From: an uncultured Bacteroidales bacterium
GTDB taxonomy: Bacteria; Bacteroidota; Bacteroidia; Bacteroidales; UBA932
NCBI GenBank assembly: GCA_934691625.1
Contig: CAKUTA010000012.1
Coordinates: 9,449-73,448 of the forward strand
DNA length: 64,000 bases
Direction of reading: 5' to 3'
Part shown: one piece after another, positions 50,590-60,472 of the stretch
How the letters are laid out: each line of letters begins with the position of its first letter
Numbering within the stretch: the first letter of the stretch is position 1
Made by a program: the position numbers and the translations under genes
Notes under the pieces: generated by a model
Databases searched by the model: none
Told to the model about the DNA's origin: nothing
What the model saw: only the letters and a program-made list of their open reading frames with translations

Positions 50590-53500
50590 ATGAAACATAA
50601 TTTGAATACGCTGCTTCTTTCACTGTCTGTGCTGCTCCTGTCCGCCGGGCTTCATGCCCAGCAGAGGGCTGTCAAAGGCTGTGTCAGGGATATGAGCGGC
50701 GAGCCGCTTCCGGGAGCCTCTGTCTTTATAGACGGCACCAGGAATGGAACGGTGACGGATATTGACGGAAACTATACTATCATGGCAGATGCTGAAGATG
50801 TGCTTCGCGCTGACTTTATGGGATTTATTCCTCAGACACAGAAGGTTGGCACGCGCAATGTCATTGACTTCAGCCTTACGGAAGAGCAGAACAAGCTGGA
50901 CGATGTGGTAGTGATCGCATACGGGGCGGCGAAGAAATCTGACCTTACCGGTTCCGTCGCAAGTGTGAAGATGGATGACATAAAGGACTCTCCGGCACTG
51001 TCTGTGGACAATGCTCTTCAGGGCCGTATTGCCGGAGCGGATTTCATGTCCACTGACGGCGCACCAGGTTCCACAACTACAATCCGCATCCGTGGAACGC
51101 GCTCCATTTCAGCATCCAATGAGCCTCTTTTCGTGGTAGATGGAGTGCTGGACGCAATTCATGACCTCAATGATATCAATTCAGAGGATATCGCCTCTGT
51201 AACAGTTCTTAAGGATGCATCTTCCACGGCTATATACGGTTCCCGCGGAGCAAACGGTGTAATCATAGTCACGACCAAGTCCGGGCGCAATGCTGGAGGC
51301 AAGCCGAATATCTCGTTCCGCGCGGACGTCGGTGTCTCGGCATTGCCGAAGTCTCTGGATATAATGGATGCATCGGAGTTCGCGCGGTACAGGAATGACT
51401 ATGCATATTTCGGAAAGGATGCTTCCCATCTGTCGGTCGGCACAGATACTCCTTTGAGCGGCTCTGTCTATAAGGATCCTATGGCGTTGGGCAGAGGCAC
51501 TGACTGGATAAGGGAGATAACCCGTACTGCCGTTACTCAGAATTACGGCCTGTCAATGTCCGGCGGAGAACAGAAGTCATCCTATTTCGTGTCCCTGGGC
51601 TATAATAATACTCAGGGAATCATCGACGGAAGCGGTCAGAAACGCTTCACAGGCCGTGTCAAGATGTCGCGCCAGTTCTTCAAATGGCTGAAGCTTACAT
51701 ACAGCGGCTCATACACATATCGCTTCGTCGATGAGAACAAGGCCTCCATAGGCGGTACATCCTGGTGGAACGCTGCCCAGTACCTTTCACCGATGATTGC
51801 ACCTGATGCATCTGAGAACCCGCTTTATAACCTCGGACAGAAGATCAATACGCCGAGAAGCATGATTGACCTGAATACAAACCAGACGAAGCGTCATACC
51901 ATGAACCATTCTGCTACAGTGGAGCTGACTCCTGTGAAGGACTTCTCTGTGACAAGCGTGTTCTCCTACTATCTTTATAAACGTGGAATCTACCGATATT
52001 TTCCCGGAAACCTGCCTGCAAAGTCGGAGGGGGAGGGCGGACAGGCATACCGCTCCGAATACGGGGAATGGTCGATGAACAATGAAACCACCGCGAAATA
52101 TAACCTCTGTAAAGGCAGGCATAGCTTTGTGCCTATGATTGGATTTTCAGCATACAGATATAGTGCGGAGAACTTTTCCCTTACAGGAAAAGGATATATG
52201 GATGATGCCGTCCTCTGGAATAACATGAACGCTGTGCTGGACAAGGAGACCTATTCCGCAGGGACCTCCCTGATAGGCAAGAGCAAGATGTCGGCCTTTG
52301 CAAGAGCTGATTATAACTGGGCGTCACGCTACTATATCACGGCGACAGGGCGCTTTGACGGGGCTTCTAACTTCGCGGCTGACAGCAAGTGGGCATTCTT
52401 TCCGTCAGGAGCATTCCGCTGGAATATTGCCAATGAGCCATTTATGAAAAATGTGAAATGGATGGACGATCTGTCTCTCAGGCTGAGTGCCGGGCTTACC
52501 GGAAATGATTCCATCGGCGCATATCAGTCACTGGCGGCACTATCCAGCACCACAGACGGCTATCTTTTCGACGACAGCCAGCCTGTCGCATTCTACCGCA
52601 GCCGCCTTTCGCAGCCGGAGCTGACATGGGAAAAGACAGCCTCATATAATGCCGGGCTGGACTGGTCAATGTTCGGAAACCGGCTTTCGATTACGGCTGA
52701 TGCTTATTTATCCTGGACGACAGACCTTCTGCTTTCTGTACAGGTGGCTAACCAGACTGGCTATACCAGTCATCTCCGGAACCTTGGAAAGGTCTCCAAC
52801 CGTGGAATTGAGCTTACACTTGATACCAGGAACATTGTCAGAAAATATTTCCAGTGGTCAACAACACTTACATTTTCACACAATACCCAGAAGGTCGAGG
52901 ATATAGGCAGCAAGGATTTCGTGCCCACCCTTACATCTCCTGGCAATAATGGATATATGATGTATGGCTATGTGAAGGGCTATCCGCTGAATTCACTGTG
53001 GGGGTTCAAATATGGCGGAGTATGGAAAAGCGATGAGGAACGCAGCCGCAATGCGGTCACTCATGGCTACGTCGGCATCAATTCTAAAAATGAGAACGGT
53101 ACTCCGAAATACTATGATATGAATCATGATGGAGTCCTTAACCAGGATGACCTCGTATATCAGGGCTCTGCGGATCCTGTGCTTTATGGAGGAATTCAGA
53201 ACACTTTCTCGTGGAAAGGCTTGAGACTCAGCGTATATTTCGCATATTCCCTTGGCGGAAAGATCTATAACTACGGCGAATTCTACATGTCGGGAGGAAT
53301 GTACACGAACCAGTACCGCTATATGCTGGACGGGTGGCATCCTGAGCGTAATCCGCAGTCGGACAAGCCGCGGGCAGGCTATACCGATGTGTCGCTGCCA
53401 AGTGATTTCCTTATCCACGATGCTTCCTACCTCAGGCTGAAGAGCCTGTCGCTCGGATACACTCTGGATTTCTCCAGGAAGGCACACTCGCATCTCCGTG

Positions 53501-53667
53501 ATATGACATTCACTGTGGCAGGGGACAATCTGTTCCTGCTGAAGAACTACAACGGGTTTGACCCTGATGTGTCCAGCCAGGGAACATCATCGACACTTCG
53601 CCGCGTCGATCTCGGTGCATATCCGAAAGCCAGAACCATAACATTCAGCATTCAAATAAGATACTAG
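50590..53667 (+). CDS. SusC-like TonB-dependent outer-membrane transporter
   Basis: The protein has 1025 residues from MKHNLNTLLLSLSVLLLSAG, a signal peptide; the ORF begins at a TTG nine bases earlier. A CarboxypepD_reg-like domain (VKGCVRDMSGEPLPGASVFI) is followed by the plug (DDVVVIAYGAAKKSDLTGSV, IRIRGTRSISASNEPLFVVD, VTVLKDASSTAIYGSRGANG) and a large barrel ending in TITFSIQIRY. It imports oligosaccharides or similar ligands captured by the SusD partner encoded 2 bases later. Substrate cannot be told from sequence. Confidence 0.97.
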   Translation: MKHNLNTLLLSLSVLLLSAGLHAQQRAVKGCVRDMSGEPLPGASVFIDGTRNGTVTDIDGNYTIMADAEDVLRADFMGFIPQTQKVGTRNVIDFSLTEEQNKLDDVVVIAYGAAKKSDLTGSVASVKMDDIKDSPALSVDNALQGRIAGADFMSTDGAPGSTTTIRIRGTRSISASNEPLFVVDGVLDAIHDLNDINSEDIASVTVLKDASSTAIYGSRGANGVIIVTTKSGRNAGGKPNISFRADVGVSALPKSLDIMDASEFARYRNDYAYFGKDASHLSVGTDTPLSGSVYKDPMALGRGTDWIREITRTAVTQNYGLSMSGGEQKSSYFVSLGYNNTQGIIDGSGQKRFTGRVKMSRQFFKWLKLTYSGSYTYRFVDENKASIGGTSWWNAAQYLSPMIAPDASENPLYNLGQKINTPRSMIDLNTNQTKRHTMNHSATVELTPVKDFSVTSVFSYYLYKRGIYRYFPGNLPAKSEGEGGQAYRSEYGEWSMNNETTAKYNLCKGRHSFVPMIGFSAYRYSAENFSLTGKGYMDDAVLWNNMNAVLDKETYSAGTSLIGKSKMSAFARADYNWASRYYITATGRFDGASNFAADSKWAFFPSGAFRWNIANEPFMKNVKWMDDLSLRLSAGLTGNDSIGAYQSLAALSSTTDGYLFDDSQPVAFYRSRLSQPELTWEKTASYNAGLDWSMFGNRLSITADAYLSWTTDLLLSVQVANQTGYTSHLRNLGKVSNRGIELTLDTRNIVRKYFQWSTTLTFSHNTQKVEDIGSKDFVPTLTSPGNNGYMMYGYVKGYPLNSLWGFKYGGVWKSDEERSRNAVTHGYVGINSKNENGTPKYYDMNHDGVLNQDDLVYQGSADPVLYGGIQNTFSWKGLRLSVYFAYSLGGKIYNYGEFYMSGGMYTNQYRYMLDGWHPERNPQSDKPRAGYTDVSLPSDFLIHDASYLRLKSLSLGYTLDFSRKAHSHLRDMTFTVAGDNLFLLKNYNGFDPDVSSQGTSSTLRRVDLGAYPKARTITFSIQIRY

Positions 53668-53669
53668 TC

Positions 53670-55166
53670 ATGAACAAGATAAAAATTCTTCTGAAAGTCC
53701 TGCCTGTGGCAATGCTGCTTGGCTCCTGCGCTCTGAAGGAGGACACGTCTTCGATATCCACTCCTGATAACTATTTCAGGAACTATACCGAGTGCCAGTC
53801 GGTGGTTAACGGATGCTATGTCCCGATAAAGACCATATATCAGTACCCATATTTTCTTGCCACCGAATGCTGTACGGATATAATGTACTGTGCATCAGGT
53901 ACGTTTGATGCACAACTCGATATAAGCCCGGTCAAGCCGCGTTTCGGTGCCACTGTGTGGCAGCAGTGCTATCTCGGGGTCCAGCGCTGCAATTTCGCTG
54001 TCGCCGGAATCAGCGGATGCGGCAAGATATCTGATGATGAAAGAAATTCCCTGCTGTGCGAGGCGAAATCTCTGAGGGCATTCTACTATTGGACATTGAC
54101 CTCGTTTTTCGGCAATGTCCCGTTCTATTTCGATGACGTGGAGGATAATGATGCACTGGAGCGCGTGGCGAAGCTTCCCCGTATGAGTGCGGACGAGACT
54201 CGTGCAAAATGTATCGAAGACTTGAAGGAAATTGCTCCGCTGGTGCCTCAGACCAGGACATCGGATAATTCTGGGCGCCGTCTCGGAGCTTCCATGGCGT
54301 GGATCATGATCGCCAAGATGGCTTCATGGAACAGGGACTGGGACAATGTGATAGAAGCCTGTTCCGCACTTGAAAAGATATATGGGGATCTGGCATCCTA
54401 CGGCATTGCGGAGAACTCGTGGTTCCGTAACAGGAACACCCCCGAATCCATATTCGAGGTCCAGCATTCTTATACGGAAGGCGGACTTGTATATACATCC
54501 AATGTCGCATGCATCTGCACCCCGACGAGAAAAGGAGGGTGCATATATGACGGCATTGAAATCCCGGAGCTTGGCTCCCAGGCCACTACCTGGTCCTCCG
54601 CACGTCCGAATGTATATTTCTGCCAGGGGCTTCAGCCGCGTAAGGGTGCCGACATCCGCAAGGACAGCAACTATGCCTGGGAATATGGCGGCAAGGTCTT
54701 CGCGTCGCTGGAGAATGCCACACGTCCATGGATGGGGCCCAAGTTCTGGTGCCCGGGCATGAGGACAAGCCAGGATTCCAATAACTATAAAGTGTTCCGC
54801 TATGCCGATGCGATTCTGCTTATGGCAGAGGCATATTGCGAAAAGCAGGAGTTCGATAAGGCTGTGGAGTATCTTAACATAACGCGGCGCCGTGCCGGGC
54901 TTTCTGATTATGTGTTCCGTACATACGAGCGTCTGCAGGAAGAAATACGCAATGAATCGGCACGGGAGAAGTTCGGCGAGTTTCAGCGCAAGTTCGATCT
55001 GGTCAGGTGGGGTATCTGGTACACGGCAGTAACAGAGAACAGCGATTACGGAACACTTGTGAACAATGCTCTTCCGTGCCATCGCTATTATCCGATACCT
55101 GATACCCAGGTGGTCTATTCTGATTACAATCTGGATAACAGCGAATATGCGGAATATGGACTTTAA
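53670..55166 (+). CDS. SusD-like surface substrate-binding lipoprotein
   Basis: The 498-residue lipoprotein (signal MNKIKILLKVLPVAMLLGSC) forms the lid of the SusC transporter. The helical SusD pattern is visible: RNYTECQSVVNGCYVPIKTI, LCEAKSLRAFYYWTLTSFFG, KVFRYADAILLMAEAYCE, and the C-terminal RKFDLVRWGIW plus HRYYPIPDTQ. It follows SusC with 2 bases between. Together they define the locus as a polysaccharide-utilisation locus. Confidence 0.97.
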   Translation: MNKIKILLKVLPVAMLLGSCALKEDTSSISTPDNYFRNYTECQSVVNGCYVPIKTIYQYPYFLATECCTDIMYCASGTFDAQLDISPVKPRFGATVWQQCYLGVQRCNFAVAGISGCGKISDDERNSLLCEAKSLRAFYYWTLTSFFGNVPFYFDDVEDNDALERVAKLPRMSADETRAKCIEDLKEIAPLVPQTRTSDNSGRRLGASMAWIMIAKMASWNRDWDNVIEACSALEKIYGDLASYGIAENSWFRNRNTPESIFEVQHSYTEGGLVYTSNVACICTPTRKGGCIYDGIEIPELGSQATTWSSARPNVYFCQGLQPRKGADIRKDSNYAWEYGGKVFASLENATRPWMGPKFWCPGMRTSQDSNNYKVFRYADAILLMAEAYCEKQEFDKAVEYLNITRRRAGLSDYVFRTYERLQEEIRNESAREKFGEFQRKFDLVRWGIWYTAVTENSDYGTLVNNALPCHRYYPIPDTQVVYSDYNLDNSEYAEYGL

Positions 55167-55181
55167 TAATACAGGAACGAT

Positions 55182-56159
55182 ATGAAACACAATAAGATAA
55201 TATTGGCAGGCCTTATGGCGTCCATGATATCCTCGGCATGCGACAAGGCGTTTGACATGAAGCTGCCTCTGGCTGTGGACTCGCATAAGCTCAGTCTCCG
55301 GCAGGAAGAGGGCTCCACACATATTCTTGTCTATGCTGATGGCTCATGGACGGCTGCATTTGACCGTGACATAGAATGGGCTGCATTGGACAGGACATCA
55401 GGAAAAGGCAATTCTGAAATCGTGTTCACATATACGGAGAACCTCGGGATTGCACGTCAGGCAAGGCTCGTTCTCAGCAGGGGTGAGCTGAAGGACACGG
55501 TCTTTCTGACACAGGCCGGTCCTGTGACCAATCCATCATACAGGTTCACGTCCCGGTCCAATACTCTCGCTGTCGGCGGAGGTCTGGTGTCATTCCCTGT
55601 GGTCAGCAATCTGGAATACAGTACGGATGCGTTGATGGTTGCTGCGATTTTTCATGATGGAGACGTGCGTGATACTGTTTCTCTTGCTGGTGGTGCGGTA
55701 TCTGGCCCGTATTGGATTACTGCGGCGAAGGCCTATGCTGATCATCTGGATCTGGAGCTGGACTATAATGTGACCAAGGCGGAACGTCATGCTGACATAC
55801 TGGTGACGATAGATGACCCTACTGGCCGTACTATGAAGTCTGTCATGTCACTGACACAGACAGCGGACAAGCCGGAGCTTCAGCTGGCATCTGTCTCCGG
55901 GACTTTCGGAAGCGAGGCACAGACGGCCTTGGTCAGGTCGGTAAGGAACAATATATACGCATACGATGCCGACACGATCTTCAAGATAAGCGGCGGCGAT
56001 GGATGGCTGTCAGGAGTGCATCTGACAAAAGACGGGCTTGAGTTCGTGCTGGAGGAGAACACTACCGGAGCGATGCGTTCCGCTACCATATCCATCACAT
56101 ATATCGACGACTTCGCCGCTATAGTCAAGACGGGTTTCACCATTGTCCAGAAAGGATAG
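55182..56159 (+). CDS. BACON-domain surface lipoprotein
   Basis: The protein has 325 residues and a lipoprotein signal (MKHNKIILAGLMASMISSAC). Two or three BACON-like modules are seen, each ending in a TQ-like repeat: SWTAAFDRDIEWAALDRTSG followed by LKDTVFLTQAG, then MKSVMSLTQTAD, then KTGFTIVQKG at the end. BACON domains mediate binding to surface glycans or link modules. It is encoded 15 bases after SusD and is probably a surface glycan-binding protein of the locus. No catalytic motif is visible. Confidence 0.8.
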   Translation: MKHNKIILAGLMASMISSACDKAFDMKLPLAVDSHKLSLRQEEGSTHILVYADGSWTAAFDRDIEWAALDRTSGKGNSEIVFTYTENLGIARQARLVLSRGELKDTVFLTQAGPVTNPSYRFTSRSNTLAVGGGLVSFPVVSNLEYSTDALMVAAIFHDGDVRDTVSLAGGAVSGPYWITAAKAYADHLDLELDYNVTKAERHADILVTIDDPTGRTMKSVMSLTQTADKPELQLASVSGTFGSEAQTALVRSVRNNIYAYDADTIFKISGGDGWLSGVHLTKDGLEFVLEENTTGAMRSATISITYIDDFAAIVKTGFTIVQKG

Positions 56160-56179
56160 TAATGATAAATGATAATAAT

Positions 56180-58561
56180 ATGAGATTCAATAGAATATTG
56201 TTGACAGCCATATCTTCTGCGATAGCATTCTCCTGCAGCGATCCGCTTGCGGACATTTCTCTTGTGGAACTGGGGACTCCTTCCAATGAATTTGTCCTGG
56301 AAGCAGACGGCGGCATTGTCGATCTGCCGGTATATTCCAATGGCCCTTATCATATCGAGACATCTGGCGATGCCTCCTGGTTTGCGCTGAATACCTCTTC
56401 CGGGGCAGGGGATGGTATCGTGAAAGCCTCTCTTGATGTGAACGAGGGATTCCGCAGGATGACCAGGTTTGTCCTGTGCAGTGACATTGACTCCCGCAGG
56501 GACACTATAACGGTGAAGCAGAAAGGCATGCTGCAGGCTGAGCTCTCCATGGAAAACTCCTCCATTATCGGCCCTGGTGCCGGCGGCGTGTATTCTGCGG
56601 CGATAAAGACGAACATTGACATTGACGATATGATACTGGATATCCAGTACTTGTCACCTTCTGACGAGTGGATATCGTCTGTGGATATAAGCGGAAGCGA
56701 TGCCCGGCATAAGAGTCTGGAAATCACTACGGAAGCCAATCCTGAGGACAATGCTGTGAGAAACGCATCCATCAGCCTGATATTTGTGGACGGGTGGGGC
56801 GAAAAGACAAGTCTCCGTGTGAACTATATCCAGAAATCCGCACGTGAGCTTCTTGGCGAAGTGATTACTTTCGGCCAGGCCAGACAGTTTTATGCTACAG
56901 GGGAGCCTGTTGACGAATATGTGCTGATTGAAGGAATCATCGTGAGCGACAAGGGAAGCGGCAATGCCGGTGACAACGAGCAGAAGACGACTTCGACTAT
57001 CGACTATTCCATATCGGGGAGGACCGCATATCTGGAATCCGCTGACGGCAGATATGGCTTCATGCTTCTGACTGATACGGAAGATGACAATATCTTCTCA
57101 CAATATGACAAGGTTCAGCTGCTTCTTCATGGGGCGGTGATTACAAGAAAAGACAACCCTGAAAGATACGAAATTACAGGCGTGACCAAGTCCATGGCGA
57201 CTTCTGTGGTTGCCGGTATTGCTTCCGATGTGCCTGTGAAGCACCGCACTATAGGGACTCTTACGGATGACGATATCTACACTTATGTCTCCCTGGATGA
57301 TGTGGAGTTCCCGGTAAGAAAAGGCAGCATTTCCCCGATAAATGAAGGGTATGCCATCGGAGGAAATGTGAATCGCATCTCGAAGTTTCCTCTTCTGGTC
57401 AGAGGAAAGGACGGCAATTCCATGTATATGTACACGAATACCGTATGCCGCTACCGCAATGACGGTACACGGCTGCCTTATGGCTCAGGAAGCATCTCAG
57501 GTGTGATTGTCCATGAACGTTTCTCCCGTTTCGAGTGGAAGAATGGGGCTGACCCTCTCGACATTGACCTGGACGAAGAGCTGGGAAATATCGGAAGATA
57601 TCAGATTCGTCATCAGAATAAGTCCGATATCTGGGGACACATGAATGACAGTGTGGAGGACAGCTTTTCTGCGCTTCTGACCGAATACAGGTTCTGGAAT
57701 CCTGATCCAGATGCAGGGGTGATGCGTCCTACCTATGGCGAAAACGGCTGGCTTACCCACACATACCAGACGAAGTACACCGGTTCGGAAGAACTGGACT
57801 ATACCGGTAGCTATGGTCAGCATCTGGACAGCGAGGCTACATTCTCCTACCTTGGTCCGATGGGAATTTCCGCTAATGGATATTTTGGATATAATGTAGG
57901 GAATATCAATGGCTTAGGTATTGTCCTGGATCCTGCTCATGACCGTTACAATTCTACTGAAATGGAAGACTGGGTAGCAATGTTCAATGGCAATGAGGAA
58001 TGGCTTGCGCCTGCCACGTCTGACGAGGAGAACAAGCTGAGGCTGGCGAATGGCGGCAGCACAGGATCAATGAAGGGCAAGACATGGTGCAGCGCAGACT
58101 GCTATTGCTCATTTTCTGCGAAGAACTGGTGGGATGCTGATGCCGGCAGGGGATATGCCTGGCTTATGGAATTCTCTACGGCGGGCCTCTCCACGGACCG
58201 GCTGTCACTTCAGATCAGCGTCCAGAATACTAAGGTGAACACTCCGCGTTTCTGGAAGGCTGAATGGTCGCAGACAGGTTCCATGGCTTCCGGGAATGAT
58301 GCTGAGTGGAAGATGATAGCGGAATATACTGTTCCTGACATATCTGTCTATAGCAACACATTGTATTCCTCTCTGGTGGCATACAAGCCTATAGATATTC
58401 CTCTCCCGCTGGAGATGCTTGGAAAAGACAGGGTGTATATCCGTCTTATGCCTGTAAGCGATGCCTGCAGCGATGGGGCTGATTACGCGAATGTGCATCT
58501 GGATCCGGATTCGGCTTCGTCCAGTGCGATCGACTACATATCCATACGATACAACAAATAA
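56180..58561 (+). CDS. BACON and DUF5689 surface lipoprotein
   Basis: The protein has 793 residues from MRFNRILLTAISSAIAFSCS, a lipoprotein signal; the ORF adds six residues upstream. A BACON-like module (SGDASWFALNTSSGAGDGIV, then DTITVKQKG) and a second with SLRVNYIQKSA precede a DUF5689 domain (TFGQARQFYATGEPVDEYVL, IEGIIVSDKGSGNAGDNEQK, AYLESADGRYGFMLL). A C-terminal jelly-roll-like region follows. Such proteins sit at SusCD complexes and bind substrate. The same role is expected here; specificity is unknown. Confidence 0.82.
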   Translation: MRFNRILLTAISSAIAFSCSDPLADISLVELGTPSNEFVLEADGGIVDLPVYSNGPYHIETSGDASWFALNTSSGAGDGIVKASLDVNEGFRRMTRFVLCSDIDSRRDTITVKQKGMLQAELSMENSSIIGPGAGGVYSAAIKTNIDIDDMILDIQYLSPSDEWISSVDISGSDARHKSLEITTEANPEDNAVRNASISLIFVDGWGEKTSLRVNYIQKSARELLGEVITFGQARQFYATGEPVDEYVLIEGIIVSDKGSGNAGDNEQKTTSTIDYSISGRTAYLESADGRYGFMLLTDTEDDNIFSQYDKVQLLLHGAVITRKDNPERYEITGVTKSMATSVVAGIASDVPVKHRTIGTLTDDDIYTYVSLDDVEFPVRKGSISPINEGYAIGGNVNRISKFPLLVRGKDGNSMYMYTNTVCRYRNDGTRLPYGSGSISGVIVHERFSRFEWKNGADPLDIDLDEELGNIGRYQIRHQNKSDIWGHMNDSVEDSFSALLTEYRFWNPDPDAGVMRPTYGENGWLTHTYQTKYTGSEELDYTGSYGQHLDSEATFSYLGPMGISANGYFGYNVGNINGLGIVLDPAHDRYNSTEMEDWVAMFNGNEEWLAPATSDEENKLRLANGGSTGSMKGKTWCSADCYCSFSAKNWWDADAGRGYAWLMEFSTAGLSTDRLSLQISVQNTKVNTPRFWKAEWSQTGSMASGNDAEWKMIAEYTVPDISVYSNTLYSSLVAYKPIDIPLPLEMLGKDRVYIRLMPVSDACSDGADYANVHLDPDSASSSAIDYISIRYNK

Positions 58562-58572
58562 CCAATTGAAAT

Positions 58573-60405
58573 ATGAAATCATTGTTGAAAACACTTGCGG
58601 CTGGTGCCATTTTCGCACTTGTCGTGGCTGGATGCAAGGAAAACGAACCTGACCAGCCTGCAGGGCCAGAGACACCGGCGCCTTCAATATCCTCTATAAC
58701 TCCTGATTCGGGGCTGGAGGGTGACCCTGTGATTATCAAGGGCTCGGACTTCTCCGCAGAGGCTTCAGAAAATGTCGTCAAGTTCGGCAATGCCCAGGCG
58801 GAAGTCATCAAGGCGTCAGCGAAGCAGCTCTCGGTCTTTGCTCCTGCCGGCGAGCCTGGTGAGGTGAAAGTGACGGTTACCGTCGGTGACCAGACTTCGG
58901 AGCCTGTGTCATTTACTTTCAATGAACCCGTGAAACCGGCTGAAGTGACAGGAATGTCACCTGACAAGACCTCTGCAGGCGAGAAGGTTACCATAACGGG
59001 CGTGAACTTCGGTACTGATGCTTCTGCTGTTTCTGTAACTTTCGGAAATGCTGCTGCAGAAATTATCAGTGTAAAGGATACTGCAATAGAGGTGACTGTT
59101 CCGGAAGGCAGCGGAGAAGTAGCAGTCACTGTCACTATCGGTGATATGCAGCCTGTCTCAGCCGGCCTGTTCACGTATGTTTTTCTTCGTGAAGTCAAGG
59201 TCACAGGCGTATCTCCGGTTATGGTGACTGCCGGTGATGAAATGGAGATCCTCTGCTCTGGATTCTCTGAAGAAATATCCGAGAACAAAGTGTCAATAGG
59301 AGAGACTTCTCTGGAAATCACGGCATTGACGGAAACAGGCATCAAGGTCAAGGTTCCTGAGCTTGGAATCGGTGACAAGACAGCTGTAGTCGAGACCAGG
59401 TCAGCCGCTCCGGTGGAAACTCCTGTATTTACATGCTATTATGTCCCTGACTTTACTGTCAGCACAGTAATCGGCAGCGGTGCGGCAAAGAACGAGGAAG
59501 GCATCGGAACGAAAGCGTCTATCCAGCTGCCGGAGTATGTCGGCTTCGGTCCTGACGGATATCTCTGGATTACAGCCCGCGGAGGCACCAATACGCATGC
59601 GATTCTCCGTGCAAACCCTGCTGACTGGTCCGTTACGATAGCCGTTCCTTCAGCCACTGTCGGCTCAGGGGTATATTACTGGGGAGGAGCATTCAATTCC
59701 AAGGGCGAGTTCCATGTCTGCGCCAAAGGCAAGAACTATATAGGAAAGATTGTCAGAAACGGCGATTCCTATGAGCACAGCACGTATAATATCTCGAAGA
59801 TAGACAAGGCGCTCAAGAGCTGCATGAACCTTATTTTCGATGACAATGACCACATGTATGTCGCTGACCGTGACAATAAGCGCGTTGTCGTGGCATATAA
59901 CGGTGAATATGAGAAGTCGTATGACCTCAATGGATTCTCTCCTTATACCATCGCCTGGGATGCAAGGAAGGAAAATATCTTTATCGGCGGCAACGGTACA
60001 TGGAAAATCTGCAAGCTGTGTCTTGCTGACGGGAAAGTCACCACAATCTGCGGAAGCGGCGCCAAGCCGACCAAGGATACATATACGGATGGGACAGAAG
60101 GCCCTCTTACTGCCACTCTCGGGAATATTTCGGGAATTGTTGCGGATGAGAACGGCTATGTATGGTTCAATGACATACTAGGCTTTACATTCAGGGTGCT
60201 CATCCCTGGGCCTGAAGGGGATTATTCGAAGGGACTTGTGAAGACTGTGGCAGGAACTCCGTTCTCCAGCAACTATGCTGACGGTGACGGTCTTACCGAG
60301 GCTAAATTCGCTGCCCAGGGTATGCTGGCACGTGATTCCGGAGGCAATTTCTACCTTAGCGACGGCAACAAGAATCATATCCGAAAAGTCGCTCCTGTGA
60401 AATAA
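58573..60405 (+). CDS. IPT/TIG-repeat and NHL-propeller surface lipoprotein
   Basis: The 610-residue lipoprotein (MKSLLKTLAAGAIFALVVAG followed by Cys) has three IPT/TIG domains in about residues 35-285: PSISSITPDSGLEGDPVIIK, VTGMSPDKTSAGEKVTITGV and VTGVSPVMVTAGDEMEILCS. The rest is a six-bladed NHL-like propeller (NEEGIGTKASIQLPEYVGFG, MYVADRDNKRVVVAYNGEY, FYLSDGNKNHIRKVAPVK). IPT/NHL lipoproteins commonly occupy the SusE/F place of Bacteroidota loci and bind glycans. A hairpin follows at 60418. Confidence 0.88.
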   Translation: MKSLLKTLAAGAIFALVVAGCKENEPDQPAGPETPAPSISSITPDSGLEGDPVIIKGSDFSAEASENVVKFGNAQAEVIKASAKQLSVFAPAGEPGEVKVTVTVGDQTSEPVSFTFNEPVKPAEVTGMSPDKTSAGEKVTITGVNFGTDASAVSVTFGNAAAEIISVKDTAIEVTVPEGSGEVAVTVTIGDMQPVSAGLFTYVFLREVKVTGVSPVMVTAGDEMEILCSGFSEEISENKVSIGETSLEITALTETGIKVKVPELGIGDKTAVVETRSAAPVETPVFTCYYVPDFTVSTVIGSGAAKNEEGIGTKASIQLPEYVGFGPDGYLWITARGGTNTHAILRANPADWSVTIAVPSATVGSGVYYWGGAFNSKGEFHVCAKGKNYIGKIVRNGDSYEHSTYNISKIDKALKSCMNLIFDDNDHMYVADRDNKRVVVAYNGEYEKSYDLNGFSPYTIAWDARKENIFIGGNGTWKICKLCLADGKVTTICGSGAKPTKDTYTDGTEGPLTATLGNISGIVADENGYVWFNDILGFTFRVLIPGPEGDYSKGLVKTVAGTPFSSNYADGDGLTEAKFAAQGMLARDSGGNFYLSDGNKNHIRKVAPVK

Positions 60406-60417
60406 ATACTGAAAATA

Positions 60418-60460
60418 GACAATGCAGGTCTGGTTTGATGAAATCAGGCCTGCTGTCTTT
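60418..60460 (+). terminator. Hairpin between the IPT/NHL gene and the GH3 gene
   Basis: GACAATGCAGGTCTG pairs with CAGGCCTGCTGTC around a 10-base loop, followed by TTT. It lies just before the chosen start at 60473, and may lower read-through within the operon or act as an attenuator. Confidence 0.55.
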
Positions 60461-60472
60461 AAGCATATTAAG

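Noticed and set aside
54324-55322. Minus-strand ORF of 332 codons opposite SusD
   Set aside because: Antisense to a convincing SusD gene and spans into the next gene; no family features.
58446-59378. Minus-strand ORF of 310 codons, Ser/Thr/Val-rich
   Set aside because: Antisense shadow of the IPT repeats; the composition is the complement of the repeats.
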